Positions 1-9,174 are shown, counted from the stretch's first letter. The stretch is DNA of 64,000 nt from Streptomyces scopuliridis RB72 (GCF_000718095.1 NZ_JOEI01000015.1:62001-126000); one strand, 5' to 3'. Notes: generated by a model not told the origin, from the letters alone. Program-made: numbers and translations.

Positions 1-710
1 TCGAGATCCTGTCCGGCCAGCGTGCGGGTCAGTTCCTCGCCGCGTGCGAACCGGCGCTCCACCGCGTCCGCGCCGGCGACGACGCCCGGCTGGACGACCG
101 CGATCCGTGCCAGGCCCGACCGTTCGGGCTCCGGCGCCCACCACCCCACCGATCCCACGGTGACGGCGCACACCACGAGGCCGAGGGCCGCCGCGCTCCG
201 CGCCCGGGGCACCGATATGAGCAGGGTCAGCGCGGTGTTCACCGCGACCACCAGCAGACTCACCAGCCACACCCCGCCCACCGAGGCGAGCCGCAGCGCG
301 GGGGAGACCTCCCACTGGCTGGCGCCGAGGAGACCCCACGGTCCGCCAAGTCCCTCCCAGGACCTGACCAGTTCGACCATCAGCCAGCCCGAGGGGAGCA
401 CGGCCAGAGCGACGGTGGCACGCCCCACGGACGGCGCGCCGCCGAGCACGGCGCGTACCAGCCATGCCCACGGCGCCCACAGCAGCCCCAGCAGCGCCGC
501 CAGCACCACGATGAACACATGAAGGCTCGGTATCAGCCAGTGGTGCACGGCGATGATGAAGCCGAGACCGCCCAGCCAGCCGTCCAGCGCCGCGCGGCGG
601 CCCGTGGGCGCGGACCGTATGAGCAGCATCCAGGGCACCAGCGCCCCATACGCCAGCCACCAGAGGGACGGCGAAGGAAAGGCGAGGGCCGGAAGCGCGC
701 CCGTGGCCAC
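1..710 (-). CDS. lnt: Apolipoprotein N-acyltransferase, C-terminal part outside window
   Basis: The minus-strand frame is open from about 710 to the window edge, so the gene is partial and lacks its C-terminal part. Lnt transfers an acyl chain to the N-terminal cysteine of lipoproteins in the membrane. Seen: a short hydrophobic N-terminus (ALPALAFPSPSLWWLAYGAL), the segment RRAALDGWLGGLGF, further membrane helices, the conserved stretch VELVRSWEGLGGPWGLLGAS, and the start of the nitrilase domain (RIAVVQPGV). The catalytic triad lies beyond the window. The chosen start is GTG at 710, with AGGAGG about 15 nt upstream, which is long, so the start may differ. It reads away from the neighbouring SnoaL-like gene and is unrelated to the injection-system locus. 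Confidence 0.85.
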   Translation of the reverse strand, partial: MATGALPALAFPSPSLWWLAYGALVPWMLLIRSAPTGRRAALDGWLGGLGFIIAVHHWLIPSLHVFIVVLAALLGLLWAPWAWLVRAVLGGAPSVGRATVALAVLPSGWLMVELVRSWEGLGGPWGLLGASQWEVSPALRLASVGGVWLVSLLVVAVNTALTLLISVPRARSAAALGLVVCAVTVGSVGWWAPEPERSGLARIAVVQPGVVAGADAVERRFARGEELTRTLAGQDL

Positions 711-827
711 GGCGGACGCGCCGCGCCTCCTCGCCTCGCCCGTCCTCGTCCGTGTAGCAGTCCCTTCCCTCGATCGGGGGAACCGAAGCGGATACGGAGC
801 CGGCGCGTCCGGCGGGTGTTCCGCAGG

Positions 828-1286
828 TCAGCCGAGGCCGGCCGGTACGGAGGCGCGCCGCCACTTCTCCTGGACGGTCACGGTGCGCAGCTGCCAGCCC
901 TCCTCACCGCGCAGCAGCCCGAACGTGAACCCGCCGCCGCTCATCAGGTCCTCGCCCGACTCGTGCCGCAGCGGACTGAGATAGTCGGCCCGCAGCTCGG
1001 CGCGGTCGCCCGGATAGCCCCCGAGGTCCTGGATGCGCAGCCGCCGGTTGACGATCAGATGCTGACGGACGGTGAAGGGCCGCAGCGTGCCGGCCAGCCA
1101 GTCGGCGATCTCGGCGGCGGGGCCCTCGATACCGCCCGCCGCGGTGTAGTCGGCGCGGCCGTCCGGGGTGAACAGGGCACGGAACCCCGGCCAGTCGGCG
1201 TCGTCCATGGCCACGGCGTAGCCGGTGATCACCTCATCGATCGCCAGACGGTCCATCACGGTCGCGAGATCCACACGCTGTGTCAT
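828..1286 (-). CDS. SnoaL-like / NTF2-fold protein
   Basis: Predicted 152-residue protein of the SnoaL-like cone-shaped fold (nuclear transport factor 2 superfamily). It starts MTQRVDLATVMDRLAIDEVI, followed by the family's typical A-x-D-x-x-D-W-x-x-x-R-x-L-F-x-x-D-G pattern. Members are small cyclases, isomerases or orphan ligand-binding proteins; the substrate cannot be told here. ATG at 1286 was chosen over a 55-codon upstream extension because CCGGAG sits 9 nt upstream and the domain begins directly. It ends about 118 nt before the Lnt start and does not look like part of the injection-system operon. Confidence 0.8.
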   Translation of the reverse strand: MTQRVDLATVMDRLAIDEVITGYAVAMDDADWPGFRALFTPDGRADYTAAGGIEGPAAEIADWLAGTLRPFTVRQHLIVNRRLRIQDLGGYPGDRAELRADYLSPLRHESGEDLMSGGGFTFGLLRGEEGWQLRTVTVQEKWRRASVPAGLG

Positions 1287-1383
1287 CGGCTCAGTCTCCG
1301 GCAGGGGGAGCCCCAGGCCAAGGGCCATGAGTGGTCGGATCGACATCCGGACACCTACCTGGCCCATTCGGCGCCGCCCCAAT

Positions 1384-2637
1384 TCAGCGCCGTCCGAAGA
1401 ACTCGATCTCGGCGACGGCGGGTCTGCGGCCGGGACCGTTGCCGTAGACATCGTCGATCGCGAGCCGCACCCGTACGACGTCCGAGCCCCGTACGTCGAA
1501 GGTCTGCTGGCCCGGCTGGTCCTTGAGCGTGATCCTCTTCTCGGTGAGCTCGTCGGCGGCGGAACGCAGCGTCACGGTCAGCGCGGCGGGCCGGGCCTGC
1601 GCGAGGAACTCGTCCTCCTTGGCCGACCGGCCCGCGAAGACGACCAGCTTGAGCATCCGTACCGGCTCCTCGAAGTCGGCCTCCAGATACTCACCGAGCC
1701 CGGGCCCGGCCTCGGCGGGGACCCAGAAGCGATTGGTGTACGTGTCGAACGCGTCCCGGGGCGGGTGGTCCGACAGCGCGCTGGAGCCGCGGACACGGAT
1801 GGGGCGCAGCTCTTCGGGAGTGCCGGTGCTGTCCTTGGTGAAGTCGAACGCCTCGGAAAGATGCGGGCGTACGAACCAGACGGCGGCGGCCAGGATGACG
1901 AGGGTGAGCGGAATGGCCAGGCCGGGGCGGCGCCACAGGCGACGCCTGGGACGCGTGCCCGCGGCCGGCAGGGCGCGCCGGCGGCTGCGTCGGCCGAGGA
2001 TGCGGCGCCACCACGAGAGCGGCAGTTCGGGCGGCGGTCCCGGATCCAGCAGCAGACCGCAGCGCAGACAGAGGGTGCGGTCGGGAGTGTTCTCCGTACG
2101 GCAGTTGGGGCAGCGGACGGCGGGTCCGCGGTCCGGGCGCGGCGCGGCGTCGGGGTCCGGCCCGCCGGCCGGCTCGTCGGGTTCCTCCCCGGGGCCGGGT
2201 ACGGGGGAGTCCAGCCGGTCGCCCGGGCGGCGGGGACCCGCGGCGACGGGCTCCGGGTCGGGGGCCGGGGCTGGGGCCGGGGGTGGGGTCGGGGCTGAGA
2301 CGGGGGCGCTGGTGGCGGGGGCCGGCGGCTCAGGAGCGGGAGGATCTGAGGGTCCGGGTACGGGAGTTGCTGCCGGTCCCGGTGCGGGCATTGCTGTGGG
2401 TGTGGGTGTGGGTGTGGGTGTGGGTGTGGGTGCGGGTGCGGGTGCGGGTGTAGGTGTAGGCGTTGGAGTTGGAGCCGGTGTGGCTGCCGGTGCGGGCGTT
2501 CGCCGCGACGATCCGGAATCCCCGGCACCGGTCCCCGTACCGGACCGCTCCGCGTCGCCCCACTCCAGGAACGTCTCGCAGGACGCGCAGAACGCCGTGC
2601 CCGGCGCGTTGCGGTGCCCGCACTCGGGACATGTCAT
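1384..2637 (-). CDS. CIS-locus membrane protein: zinc ribbons, Pro-rich linker, one TM helix, galactose-binding-like C-terminus
   Basis: 417 residues and last gene of the contractile injection system operon. The N-terminus is a zinc ribbon with Cys3, Cys6, Cys17 and Cys20. Then comes a long Pro/Ala/Thr repeat (nt about 2290-2470, largely PT dipeptides), a second four-Cys ribbon near residues 173-190, one membrane helix near residues 239-257 (LAIPLTLVILAAAVWFVR), and a C-terminal beta domain resembling F5/8-type or NADase-type glycan-binding modules. Start ATG 2637 overlaps the previous stop (ATGA). Streptomyces CIS loci encode a bitopic membrane protein reported to link particles to the membrane (CisA). 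The architecture fits that role by inference, with the glycan-binding-like domain outside the cell. Confidence 0.8.
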   Translation of the reverse strand: MTCPECGHRNAPGTAFCASCETFLEWGDAERSGTGTGAGDSGSSRRTPAPAATPAPTPTPTPTPAPAPAPTPTPTPTPTPTAMPAPGPAATPVPGPSDPPAPEPPAPATSAPVSAPTPPPAPAPAPDPEPVAAGPRRPGDRLDSPVPGPGEEPDEPAGGPDPDAAPRPDRGPAVRCPNCRTENTPDRTLCLRCGLLLDPGPPPELPLSWWRRILGRRSRRRALPAAGTRPRRRLWRRPGLAIPLTLVILAAAVWFVRPHLSEAFDFTKDSTGTPEELRPIRVRGSSALSDHPPRDAFDTYTNRFWVPAEAGPGLGEYLEADFEEPVRMLKLVVFAGRSAKEDEFLAQARPAALTVTLRSAADELTEKRITLKDQPGQQTFDVRGSDVVRVRLAIDDVYGNGPGRRPAVAEIEFFGRR

Positions 2638-3209
2638 GGCCGCTCCCCGGGACCGCCGGACGACGCCTCGGCCGAGGGCAGGATCTCCACCGCGTACCCG
2701 ATGTGCGCGGGGATCTCCCCTTCGATCAGCTCCTCCAGACCGACCCGGTCCACCGCGTCCGGCTCCGGTACCCGCAGCCGTACGACCACCCACGGGCGCT
2801 CCTCGCCCGGCAGTTCTGTGTGGGGGGTCAGCGACCAGCCGGCGCCGCCGCTCTCGGCGATCTCCGGCTCCACACCGGTCCGCCGCAGGACCGCCTCCGC
2901 CAGCCCGCCGCGTGTCCCCCGGCGGCTGTGCCGGGCCACCGCCTCCGTCACCGCCGTCCGCCGCTCGCCGACGGGCGCCTCGCCGTGCGGCTCGGCTGCC
3001 ACCCACTGCGCCACCCAGTCGAGGAAGTCCTCGGGCGCGCTGCGCGGATCCAGATGCGCGGGCAGATTGTCGAGGGTCAGCTGGATCGGGGCGAGCACAT
3101 CGTCCAGCGCCGAGAGGAAGCGTCCCAGGAAGTCCTGCTCCAGATAGAGCGCGGGCAGCAGCTCGACCAGCGGATGCGGCGAGGACAGCCCCGCGACGGT
3201 TCCGCGCAT
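2634..3209 (-). CDS. CIS baseplate protein, phage tail protein I-like (TIGR02242 type)
   Basis: 191 residues. The N-terminal stretch LVELLPALYLEQDFLGRFLSALDDVLAPI and the later RGTRGGLAEAVLRRTGV match the tail protein that accompanies the J-like baseplate protein in phage-tail-like particles (P2 gpI-like). It probably joins the baseplate wedge, next to the product of the gene just upstream; the two genes are separated by 3 nt. It overlaps the next gene by four bases (ATGA), so coupled translation is likely. No catalytic residues are expected in a structural component. The family assignment rests on motif and synteny. Confidence 0.8.
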   Translation of the reverse strand: MRGTVAGLSSPHPLVELLPALYLEQDFLGRFLSALDDVLAPIQLTLDNLPAHLDPRSAPEDFLDWVAQWVAAEPHGEAPVGERRTAVTEAVARHSRRGTRGGLAEAVLRRTGVEPEIAESGGAGWSLTPHTELPGEERPWVVVRLRVPEPDAVDRVGLEELIEGEIPAHIGYAVEILPSAEASSGGPGERP

Positions 3210-3212
3210 CGC

Positions 3213-5165
3213 TCAGACCTCCCGTATCCGCAGCTGGTGTTCGTACGAGAAGGCCAGCGCGTGCCGGTCGAGCGTGATCCTCGTCGTCGCGTCACCCCGC
3301 TGCCCGGTCATCGGGTCCGCCGGGAAGAGCCGTACGTCCTCCACCAGATTCACCTCCGGCACCCGCTGGAGCACCGCGAACGCCTCACCGGACTGGATGG
3401 GCCGCCCGAACGGCCAGCCCTGTCCGTCCGGGCCGCCCGTCAGCGGGTTGAAGTAGCCGTAGAGCGCGGCGAGCGCGGCCTCGCGCAGCCGTTCGGGCAC
3501 GGCGCCCCGGCGCGCCTGCACGAAGGCGACGACGGTCACGCCCTGGTAGAACGGCGGCTCCACCATCAGCCGGGCCCCGAGCGGACGCCGGTCGTCCAGA
3601 TGCCCTTTGATCTGCGCCATCGTGTCCGGCGGCGGGATCAGTTCGTCGAAGCTGATCCGGCCCTGTTCGTCGCTGCGCCCGGCCGGTACGACCAGCAGCC
3701 GCACCCCGCCCGCGTCCGCCTCCCGGCCCTCCCGTACGCAGTGCACCCGCGCCGCGTCCGGGGCCACTTCGCGGGCCAGCAGTTCGTAGTCGTGCGGTAC
3801 GACGGCGCGGTGCAGCGTCCGCAGCGTCATCGGCCCGCGCACCCTGGCGCTCTCCACCGTCTCGCCGTCGACCCCGCCCAGCGCGGGCCGCCGGTTCTCC
3901 ACCCGCGCCACGAACGGCAGCGAGCTGCGCAGGACGCGCAGCGCGCCCCTGGCGACATTGCCCCGCCTGCCCCCGCCCGTGCGGTAGCCGCGCACTCGTA
4001 CCGCGCTGCCCTTGCGCGGGACCGCGCCGTAATACCGCAGGCCGCCGTCCTGTTCCCGTACGGCGGGACCGAAGTCCACCCGGCCGGAGTTGGGGTCAAG
4101 GGTGATGTGACGGTCGTCGGGTCCCGAGTGGGCGAAGTCGTCGACCCGGGTCCAGTCGGCCCAGCCGGACCCCTCGTCCGGGTCCGCCACCTCGACCACG
4201 AAGTCGCCCGGGACGACGGGCGGTCTCGCGAGCCGGAAACTCTGTCCGGGAACGCCCTCCGCCGGACCGAGGACCTCGTCACGTACCGTCTCGGCGTGCG
4301 CGGCCTCGACCGTCGCGCCGATCGTGAAGGCCGTGATCCGGCGGACGGTCGGCGGCGCCACATAGCTGGGCTGGCCGGGCTCGGGCTCAAGCAGCCGGCA
4401 GCGCAGCCAGCCGGCGGTACGCCGTACGACCGCCGAGGCGGTGTGGGTGCGCGGCAGATGGAGGATCAGCTCCCCCGACTTGTTGAAGCCGCCGGTGTCG
4501 TCCTTCTCGATCTCGCAGGCCCGCCACTCCGTGCCGTCCCACGCTTCCCAGCGCAGCGGCGGGCGGCGCGGGTCGACGCCCACGCCCTCGACCCGGCAGT
4601 CGAGCCGCAGGACGACCACGCCCATGGGCACCGCGGCGGAGAGGCCCACATAGAACGCGTCGCCGGGGGTGGGGGTACGGCTGAAGCAGGGCACCTCGCG
4701 GCCGAGCGCCAGTTCCTCGGACCGCTCCACCGCCTCGCCGTCCGCCGACCAGGTGGCCAGATACGCGAACGAGCAGGGGACGATGGACAGCGGGTGGCTG
4801 GTGGTGAAGACCACCGCTTCCTCGGTCTCGGTACGGACCGTGGCGACCTCGGTGCCCGCCCTGACCCGTACCGGCTCGGGCTGGGGCGCCGAGAGCCGGA
4901 ACGTGACCTCCGTACGGGCCGCCGTCGGCGGATAGAGCCGTACCCCGATGAGATCGAGAAAGGTCAGATAGTTCTTCTCCGGCACCCGGTTCAGCCGGTA
5001 GACGAGCTGGTCGACCATGGTGGCGAAGGCCTCGATCAGGGTCACCCCGGGGTCGGAGACATTGTGGTCGGTCCACTCGGGACAGCGCTGCTGCACCAGC
5101 CGCTTGGCCTCGTCCACCAGGCCCTGGAAGCGGCGGTCGTCCAGATCGGGGCTGGGAATCGTCAC
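3213..5165 (-). CDS. CIS baseplate assembly protein, J-like
   Basis: 650 residues, of the putative baseplate assembly protein family (baseplate J-like, TIGR02243). The start VTIPSPDLDDRRFQGLVDEA is typical, followed by RCPEWTDHNVSDPGVTLIEA, which recurs in this family. The GTG at 5165 overlaps the preceding stop (GTGA). A longer frame to 5327 exists, but it would overlap the gp25 gene by about 165 nt and has no family similarity. In known particles this protein forms the wedge that surrounds the spike hub and triggers sheath contraction. It is the largest structural protein of this operon after the spike. Confidence 0.88.
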   Translation of the reverse strand: MTIPSPDLDDRRFQGLVDEAKRLVQQRCPEWTDHNVSDPGVTLIEAFATMVDQLVYRLNRVPEKNYLTFLDLIGVRLYPPTAARTEVTFRLSAPQPEPVRVRAGTEVATVRTETEEAVVFTTSHPLSIVPCSFAYLATWSADGEAVERSEELALGREVPCFSRTPTPGDAFYVGLSAAVPMGVVVLRLDCRVEGVGVDPRRPPLRWEAWDGTEWRACEIEKDDTGGFNKSGELILHLPRTHTASAVVRRTAGWLRCRLLEPEPGQPSYVAPPTVRRITAFTIGATVEAAHAETVRDEVLGPAEGVPGQSFRLARPPVVPGDFVVEVADPDEGSGWADWTRVDDFAHSGPDDRHITLDPNSGRVDFGPAVREQDGGLRYYGAVPRKGSAVRVRGYRTGGGRRGNVARGALRVLRSSLPFVARVENRRPALGGVDGETVESARVRGPMTLRTLHRAVVPHDYELLAREVAPDAARVHCVREGREADAGGVRLLVVPAGRSDEQGRISFDELIPPPDTMAQIKGHLDDRRPLGARLMVEPPFYQGVTVVAFVQARRGAVPERLREAALAALYGYFNPLTGGPDGQGWPFGRPIQSGEAFAVLQRVPEVNLVEDVRLFPADPMTGQRGDATTRITLDRHALAFSYEHQLRIREV

Positions 5166-5572
5166 GCGCCGTCCTCCTCGTGCTGCGGGATCACATAGAA
5201 CGGGAATACGAGATTCCGGGGGTCGTTGGAGCCGCGCACCGTGTAGCCGATGTCGATATAGAGGACCCCGTTGTCCGCCTCGTCGAACCGGACCGTCACG
5301 TCCGCCACCTCGATACGGGGTTCCCACCGCTCCAGCGCGAGACGCACCTCGTACGCGAGCTGCCCCGCCGTGCCCGCGTCCGCCGGGGCGAACACGTAGT
5401 CGTTGACGGCGCAGCCGAACTCGGGCCGCATCGGGCGCTCGCCGGGCGAGGTGGCCAGGATCAGCCGGATCGACTCCTCCAGCGCGCGTTCGCCGCCAAC
5501 GAGGGCGATGGAGCCGGTGGCGTCCGTACGCGGCGGGAAGGCCCAGCCCGCGCCGATGAACTGCTCTCCCAT
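5162..5572 (-). CDS. CIS baseplate wedge protein, GPW/gp25 family
   Basis: 136 residues of the gp25 family, the small wedge protein that connects the baseplate to the first sheath ring. Seen: GSIALVGGERALEESIRLIL near the start, the hallmark LATSPGERPMRPEFGC, and a C-terminal ERWEPRIEVADVTVRF. The length is normal for the family. It sits between the PAAR tip gene (5 nt away) and the J-like gene (4-nt overlap), the usual order in tail-like loci. Start ATG 5572. Confidence 0.92.
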   Translation of the reverse strand: MGEQFIGAGWAFPPRTDATGSIALVGGERALEESIRLILATSPGERPMRPEFGCAVNDYVFAPADAGTAGQLAYEVRLALERWEPRIEVADVTVRFDEADNGVLYIDIGYTVRGSNDPRNLVFPFYVIPQHEEDGA

Positions 5573-5577
5573 GGCGC

Positions 5578-5859
5578 TCAGCCCCCGATCAGCACGGTCG
5601 GGCAGCCGGTCACGACGGGCGAGCCGCAGCCCGCCCGGTCACCGACCCGGGCCGCCGGGTTGCCGCCGATCAGTACGGAGGAGCTGCCGGGCCCGACGAT
5701 CGCGGACGGCGGATGTACGGCGGGAGGCGGGGCGGCACACTGGTGCGGGGTACCGACCGTGGCGGCGGGTCTGCCGCCGATCAGCACCGACGGTACGCCC
5801 GGCGGGCCGACCGTACCGGGGTGACCGGTGGGGTCGCCGACGCGTGCGGCTGCCGACAT
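5578..5859 (-). CDS. PAAR-domain spike tip
   Basis: 93-residue PAAR-like protein. Three PSVLIGG/SSVLIGG/PTVLIGG units and two ARVGD/AARVGD turns are visible, with conserved Cys and His (HQCAAPP, GCGSPVVTGCP) that usually coordinate metal at the sharpened tip. PAAR proteins cap the VgrG/gp5-type spike and help pierce membranes. The whole protein is one domain with no effector extension. It lies 22 nt downstream of the spike gene. Start ATG 5859. Confidence 0.9.
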   Translation of the reverse strand: MSAAARVGDPTGHPGTVGPPGVPSVLIGGRPAATVGTPHQCAAPPPAVHPPSAIVGPGSSSVLIGGNPAARVGDRAGCGSPVVTGCPTVLIGG

Positions 5860-5881
5860 CTGTGCGTGCTCCTCTCGCCGG

Positions 5882-7870
5882 TTAGTTGATCTTGACCAGT
5901 GGTGCGTTGATGGAGCAGGTGCTGCCGCCCTTGATCTCGGTGCGCGAGGTCCCGTTGACCGCTACCTGACTGCCCGTCACATCCAGCGCGCCGCTGGTGG
6001 CCAGCCGGAGCCGGCCGGTCCCTCCGTCCACCTGGACCCCGGTACGGGCCGTCAACTTCACGGAATCACCGGTGAGTTCGAGCGCGCCCTGTCCGGCGTC
6101 CAGCGCCACGCCGCTGCCCGCCTTGATCGAGACCTGCTGCCGGGCCTCGATCTCCACGCTGCCGTCGCTGTTGACGACGATGGTGGTGCCCCTGCGGTCC
6201 AGGTCGATCTTCAACTTGCCGTCGCCGGTGACCAGTCGTACGCCCTGCGGGCCGTTCGCGGCGTCCAGCAGCTCCAGTTGATTGCCGCTCTTGGAGGCGA
6301 CGGCGCGCCGGTTGACCGCGCCGGTGGTGGGGTCGATCAGCTCGGTGCCTCCGGGGCTGCCCCCGGAACCAGCGGAGCCCCCGGAACCACCGGAGCCCCC
6401 GGAACCACCGGAGCCCGCGGAACCACCGGAGCCCGTGGTGCTCTCCCCGCCGCCGCTGCCTCCGCCTTGGGAGGGCTTGTCCTGACCGTTGTAGAGACCG
6501 GCCAGCACATACGGCCGGTCCAGATGGCCCTGCTCGAACCCGACCAGTACCTCGTCCCCCACCTCGGGGATGAACGCCTCGCCGCCGCCCGTACCGCCGG
6601 ACTGCGCCGTACGCGCCCAGTCGCTCGCGTACTCGTCCGACAGCCACGGGAAGCGGACCTTCACCCGCCCCATCGCCTCCGGGTCCTGAGTGTCCGTCAC
6701 CGTTCCATTGACCAGTCCCGAGCAGCGCCCGCCCGCGCTCGCTCCGGCGCCGCCACCGCCCGAGCCCGCGCCGCCGCCGGTCAGACCGAACAGCGAGCGC
6801 TCCTGCTGCCCGGAGACGGTGATCCAGGTCTCGTAGCCGCGTACGGGGTCGAAGACATGCCGCGAGGAGGTGACCGTATAGCGCCCCTCGAAGGGCGCGC
6901 CCACGGCATTGAGCGCCACGGCACTGCCCGCCCGCACCTCCGGATTGCCCCGGATCACCGCCTCCAGCTCGGCGAAGGACCCGGCGATCCGCTCCGCCAG
7001 CGCCTTCGCGGCCTGATCCACCTGCGCCTGCGTCCCGTACGAGGCGTCCGTGACGACGAAACTCGCCTCACCGAACGGCGCCGACACCTCGGCCGCCGTC
7101 ACCCCGAGGGCCAGCGTCGACGTACTCCCCGCCGGCGCCCGGCCCACCAGCGGCTGTTTGGCCGCCACATCCCAGCCGCGCACCTCCACCTCGGAGACCT
7201 GCTCGGCCGACGACACCCCGGCCCGGCAGCGGATCAGATTGCTCCCCATCTCCAGTACCAGCGGGTTCTGTTCGGCCCGCGCGGAGCTGTCCGGTGCGCC
7301 ACTGGCCTCGGCGGGCCTGGTGATATGAAGCCGGCCGTCCGTGACATACGCCTGCGCGCCCGCCTCCTCCGCGAGCCCGCGTACGAACTCCCAGTCGCTG
7401 ATGTTGGGTTGGGCCACATGCTCCAGCACCGGCCCCGCGACATCGACTGTCCCGGGGCGCAGCCCGGCCCGCTGCGCCACCTGCGCGCAGATGTCGGCGA
7501 GCGTCATGTTCTGGTACCCGGCGACGCGACGGCCCCGGAACAACCGGTGCGACTCGTCGAGCCCGCGCACCACCGTGAACGTGCCGGTGTCGTCGATCTC
7601 GACCTCCAGGGCCGTCACCACACCGGTCAGCAGCGGTGTCGCGGAGGGGCCCCCGCCCGCGTGCGCCAGCAGCCGGGCCTCGCCGCCAATCTTGAGGCCG
7701 GTCTGTTCCAGCAGCACCCGGCCGGGATCGCGGAAGCGCAGGACGAAGAGGTCCGGCAGCGTGCGGCTGTCGTCCACGTACCCTTCGACCAGTGTGTTGG
7801 CGAGGGCCGATGGCAGCGGACTGCCACCGAACTCGATCACCAGCGCCTTGGCGACACTCTGCTGGGCCAT
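5882..7870 (-). CDS. VgrG-like spike protein
   Basis: 662 residues and the central spike. The N-terminal two thirds resembles VgrG/gpD plus gp5 OB-fold regions: FRDPGRVLLEQTGLKIG, GYQNMTLADICAQVA, then LVNGTVTDTQDPEAMGRVKV and FPWLSDEYASDWAR with GDEVLVGFEQGHLDRPYVLA. A Gly/Ser tandem-repeat insertion (roughly residues 467-507, nt 6350-6470) separates the OB fold from the C-terminal beta-helix (DLDRRGTTIVVNSDGSVEI onward). The insertion looks like a flexible linker and is not usual for the family. The stop lies 22 nt from the PAAR start. No C-terminal toxin domain is attached. Confidence 0.9.
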   Translation of the reverse strand: MAQQSVAKALVIEFGGSPLPSALANTLVEGYVDDSRTLPDLFVLRFRDPGRVLLEQTGLKIGGEARLLAHAGGGPSATPLLTGVVTALEVEIDDTGTFTVVRGLDESHRLFRGRRVAGYQNMTLADICAQVAQRAGLRPGTVDVAGPVLEHVAQPNISDWEFVRGLAEEAGAQAYVTDGRLHITRPAEASGAPDSSARAEQNPLVLEMGSNLIRCRAGVSSAEQVSEVEVRGWDVAAKQPLVGRAPAGSTSTLALGVTAAEVSAPFGEASFVVTDASYGTQAQVDQAAKALAERIAGSFAELEAVIRGNPEVRAGSAVALNAVGAPFEGRYTVTSSRHVFDPVRGYETWITVSGQQERSLFGLTGGGAGSGGGGAGASAGGRCSGLVNGTVTDTQDPEAMGRVKVRFPWLSDEYASDWARTAQSGGTGGGEAFIPEVGDEVLVGFEQGHLDRPYVLAGLYNGQDKPSQGGGSGGGESTTGSGGSAGSGGSGGSGGSGGSAGSGGSPGGTELIDPTTGAVNRRAVASKSGNQLELLDAANGPQGVRLVTGDGKLKIDLDRRGTTIVVNSDGSVEIEARQQVSIKAGSGVALDAGQGALELTGDSVKLTARTGVQVDGGTGRLRLATSGALDVTGSQVAVNGTSRTEIKGGSTCSINAPLVKIN

Positions 7871-7876
7871 CCGCCC

Positions 7877-8680
7877 TCACCTCTGCCTCGGCAGTTCCCG
7901 CTCGCGCTCGGATTCGCGCAGCCGGTCCAGCTCGTCGAGTGCGGGCAGCAGCAGTTCCTGGCCGCTGGTCAGCCGCATCGGGTCGTCGATCCCGTTCGCC
8001 TCGGCGATGACCCGCCAGGCGCCCGGATCCCCGTACTCGCGGTGGGCGAGCCCCGGCAGCGAATCCCCGGCGCGCACCCGGTGCACGCGCCGCGCCGCCA
8101 GCGCACCCGAGGTCGGGTTCTGTCCCGGCGTCTCCCCGCTGATCTCCTCCATCGTCACCTGGCAGAGCGCCCGGATGGGCACACCGGAGGTCGTGAAGAG
8201 GGTGTACTTCGCCTGCACTTGGCTCACATAGCCCGGAAAGCCCGTGAGCCCGCCCCAGTGGAAGACCACCCACGGCGGCGAGGAACGCTGCTGCTGGCGC
8301 GTCTCGTCGGTCGGCACACAGCAGGCGAACAGCTTCTCCACCGAGGTCACCACACTGCTGTCCTGGGTGTCGCTGGCGTCGAAGAACATCTCCACCGTGA
8401 GCTTGCTGGGCTGCGGCCCCTGGTACTCCGGCGGCCCGGAACTCTTCGCGCCCTTGGCGGGGGTGCGCTTCCAGGACGCCGCCTTCGTCAGGCTCAGCTC
8501 CTTTGGATTGAACTGGAAGTCGATACGACCGCACGGCCCGCCGGGGGTCAGACTGCCGCCGGGCGGCGGCGTACGCAGCTCCAGATAGGCGTGCTCCAGC
8601 TTGGGCCTCGCCGAGCCGGGCGCGCGGGAGGCGGCCGTACCGGAGGTGCCGGCTGCGCTGAAGGCGATGGGCCCGCTCAT
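7877..8680 (-). CDS. CIS baseplate/tube-initiator protein with LysM domain
   Basis: 267 residues. The body carries the conserved CGRIDFQFNPKELSLTKAAS and PSKLTVEMFFDASDTQDSSV found in the CIS baseplate protein next to VgrG (Afp7 type). The C-terminus is a LysM-like module (VRAGDSLPGLAHREYGDPGA, then NGIDDPMRLTSGQELLLP). In particle structures such proteins sit under the tube and link it to the spike, so LysM here need not bind peptidoglycan. ATG 8680 is chosen; a 42-codon upstream extension would run into the tube-paralogue gene. It is 5 nt from the upstream gene and 6 nt from the downstream one. Confidence 0.85.
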   Translation of the reverse strand: MSGPIAFSAAGTSGTAASRAPGSARPKLEHAYLELRTPPPGGSLTPGGPCGRIDFQFNPKELSLTKAASWKRTPAKGAKSSGPPEYQGPQPSKLTVEMFFDASDTQDSSVVTSVEKLFACCVPTDETRQQQRSSPPWVVFHWGGLTGFPGYVSQVQAKYTLFTTSGVPIRALCQVTMEEISGETPGQNPTSGALAARRVHRVRAGDSLPGLAHREYGDPGAWRVIAEANGIDDPMRLTSGQELLLPALDELDRLRESERERELPRQR

Positions 8681-8685
8681 CGTGC

Positions 8686-9123
8686 TCAGCCCTCCATCAC
8701 ATAGCCGTGGTGGGCGATCTCGATGGTCTCGATCGCGACCTTGGGGGACTCGGGCGTGAAGGAGGGACCGGTCCAGCGCACCGGTACGACCTCCAGCAGC
8801 CCCCACTGCGCGACCTTGCGGCCGTCGCCCGTCCTGGCCTCGATATGGGCGGTCTTACGGCTGAATCCGGTCGTCATGCTGGCGAACCACTTGGCGACCT
8901 TCTCCGTCTCCCGGGTCAGCGGGCGGGACAGCTTGACGTTCGAGTACTTGAGCCGGGTGGGCAACTGCCAGACGTGGCCGTTGTTACCGCCCTCCTCGCG
9001 CGCTTCGAGCACCACTTCGCAGCCGAGACCGTCGCAGGTGTTGAACGAGCCGAGTTCGATGCCGTCGATGGTGACGACGAAGCAGACGCTGACGGCCGGA
9101 TCGTCGTTGTCGGTCGGGGCCAT
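8686..9123 (-). CDS. Second tube-family protein (gp19-like, tube initiator)
   Basis: 145 residues of the T4 gp19-like tail tube family. Visible are VCFVVTIDGIELGSFNTCDG, the tube-family turn LKYSNVKLSRPLTRET, and the C-terminal VRWTGPSFTPESPKVAIETI. It is a paralogue of the main tube gene at 11730-12173. In Afp/PVC-type systems such a second copy makes the ring between baseplate and tube, so that is its likely role. Start ATG 9123; the next gene begins 5 nt after the stop. Confidence 0.88.
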   Translation of the reverse strand: MAPTDNDDPAVSVCFVVTIDGIELGSFNTCDGLGCEVVLEAREEGGNNGHVWQLPTRLKYSNVKLSRPLTRETEKVAKWFASMTTGFSRKTAHIEARTGDGRKVAQWGLLEVVPVRWTGPSFTPESPKVAIETIEIAHHGYVMEG

Positions 9124-9174
9124 GGCATGTACCTCTCCATGCTGGTGTTGATCAGGTCAATGCCTGGTGTTGAT

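Noticed and set aside
22..1526. Long plus-strand open frames across 22-1526
   Set aside because: Arg/Pro/Ala-rich shadows of the minus-strand lnt, SnoaL and CIS genes; no domain pattern.
2390..2460. GTGTGG-rich run as a possible regulatory or CRISPR-like repeat
   Set aside because: It is the coding repeat for PT dipeptides in the zinc-ribbon protein; no spacer structure.
1523..5198. Plus-strand frames of 584 and 911 codons
   Set aside because: Antisense to recognised baseplate genes with matching family motifs; their composition is that of GC-rich shadow frames.
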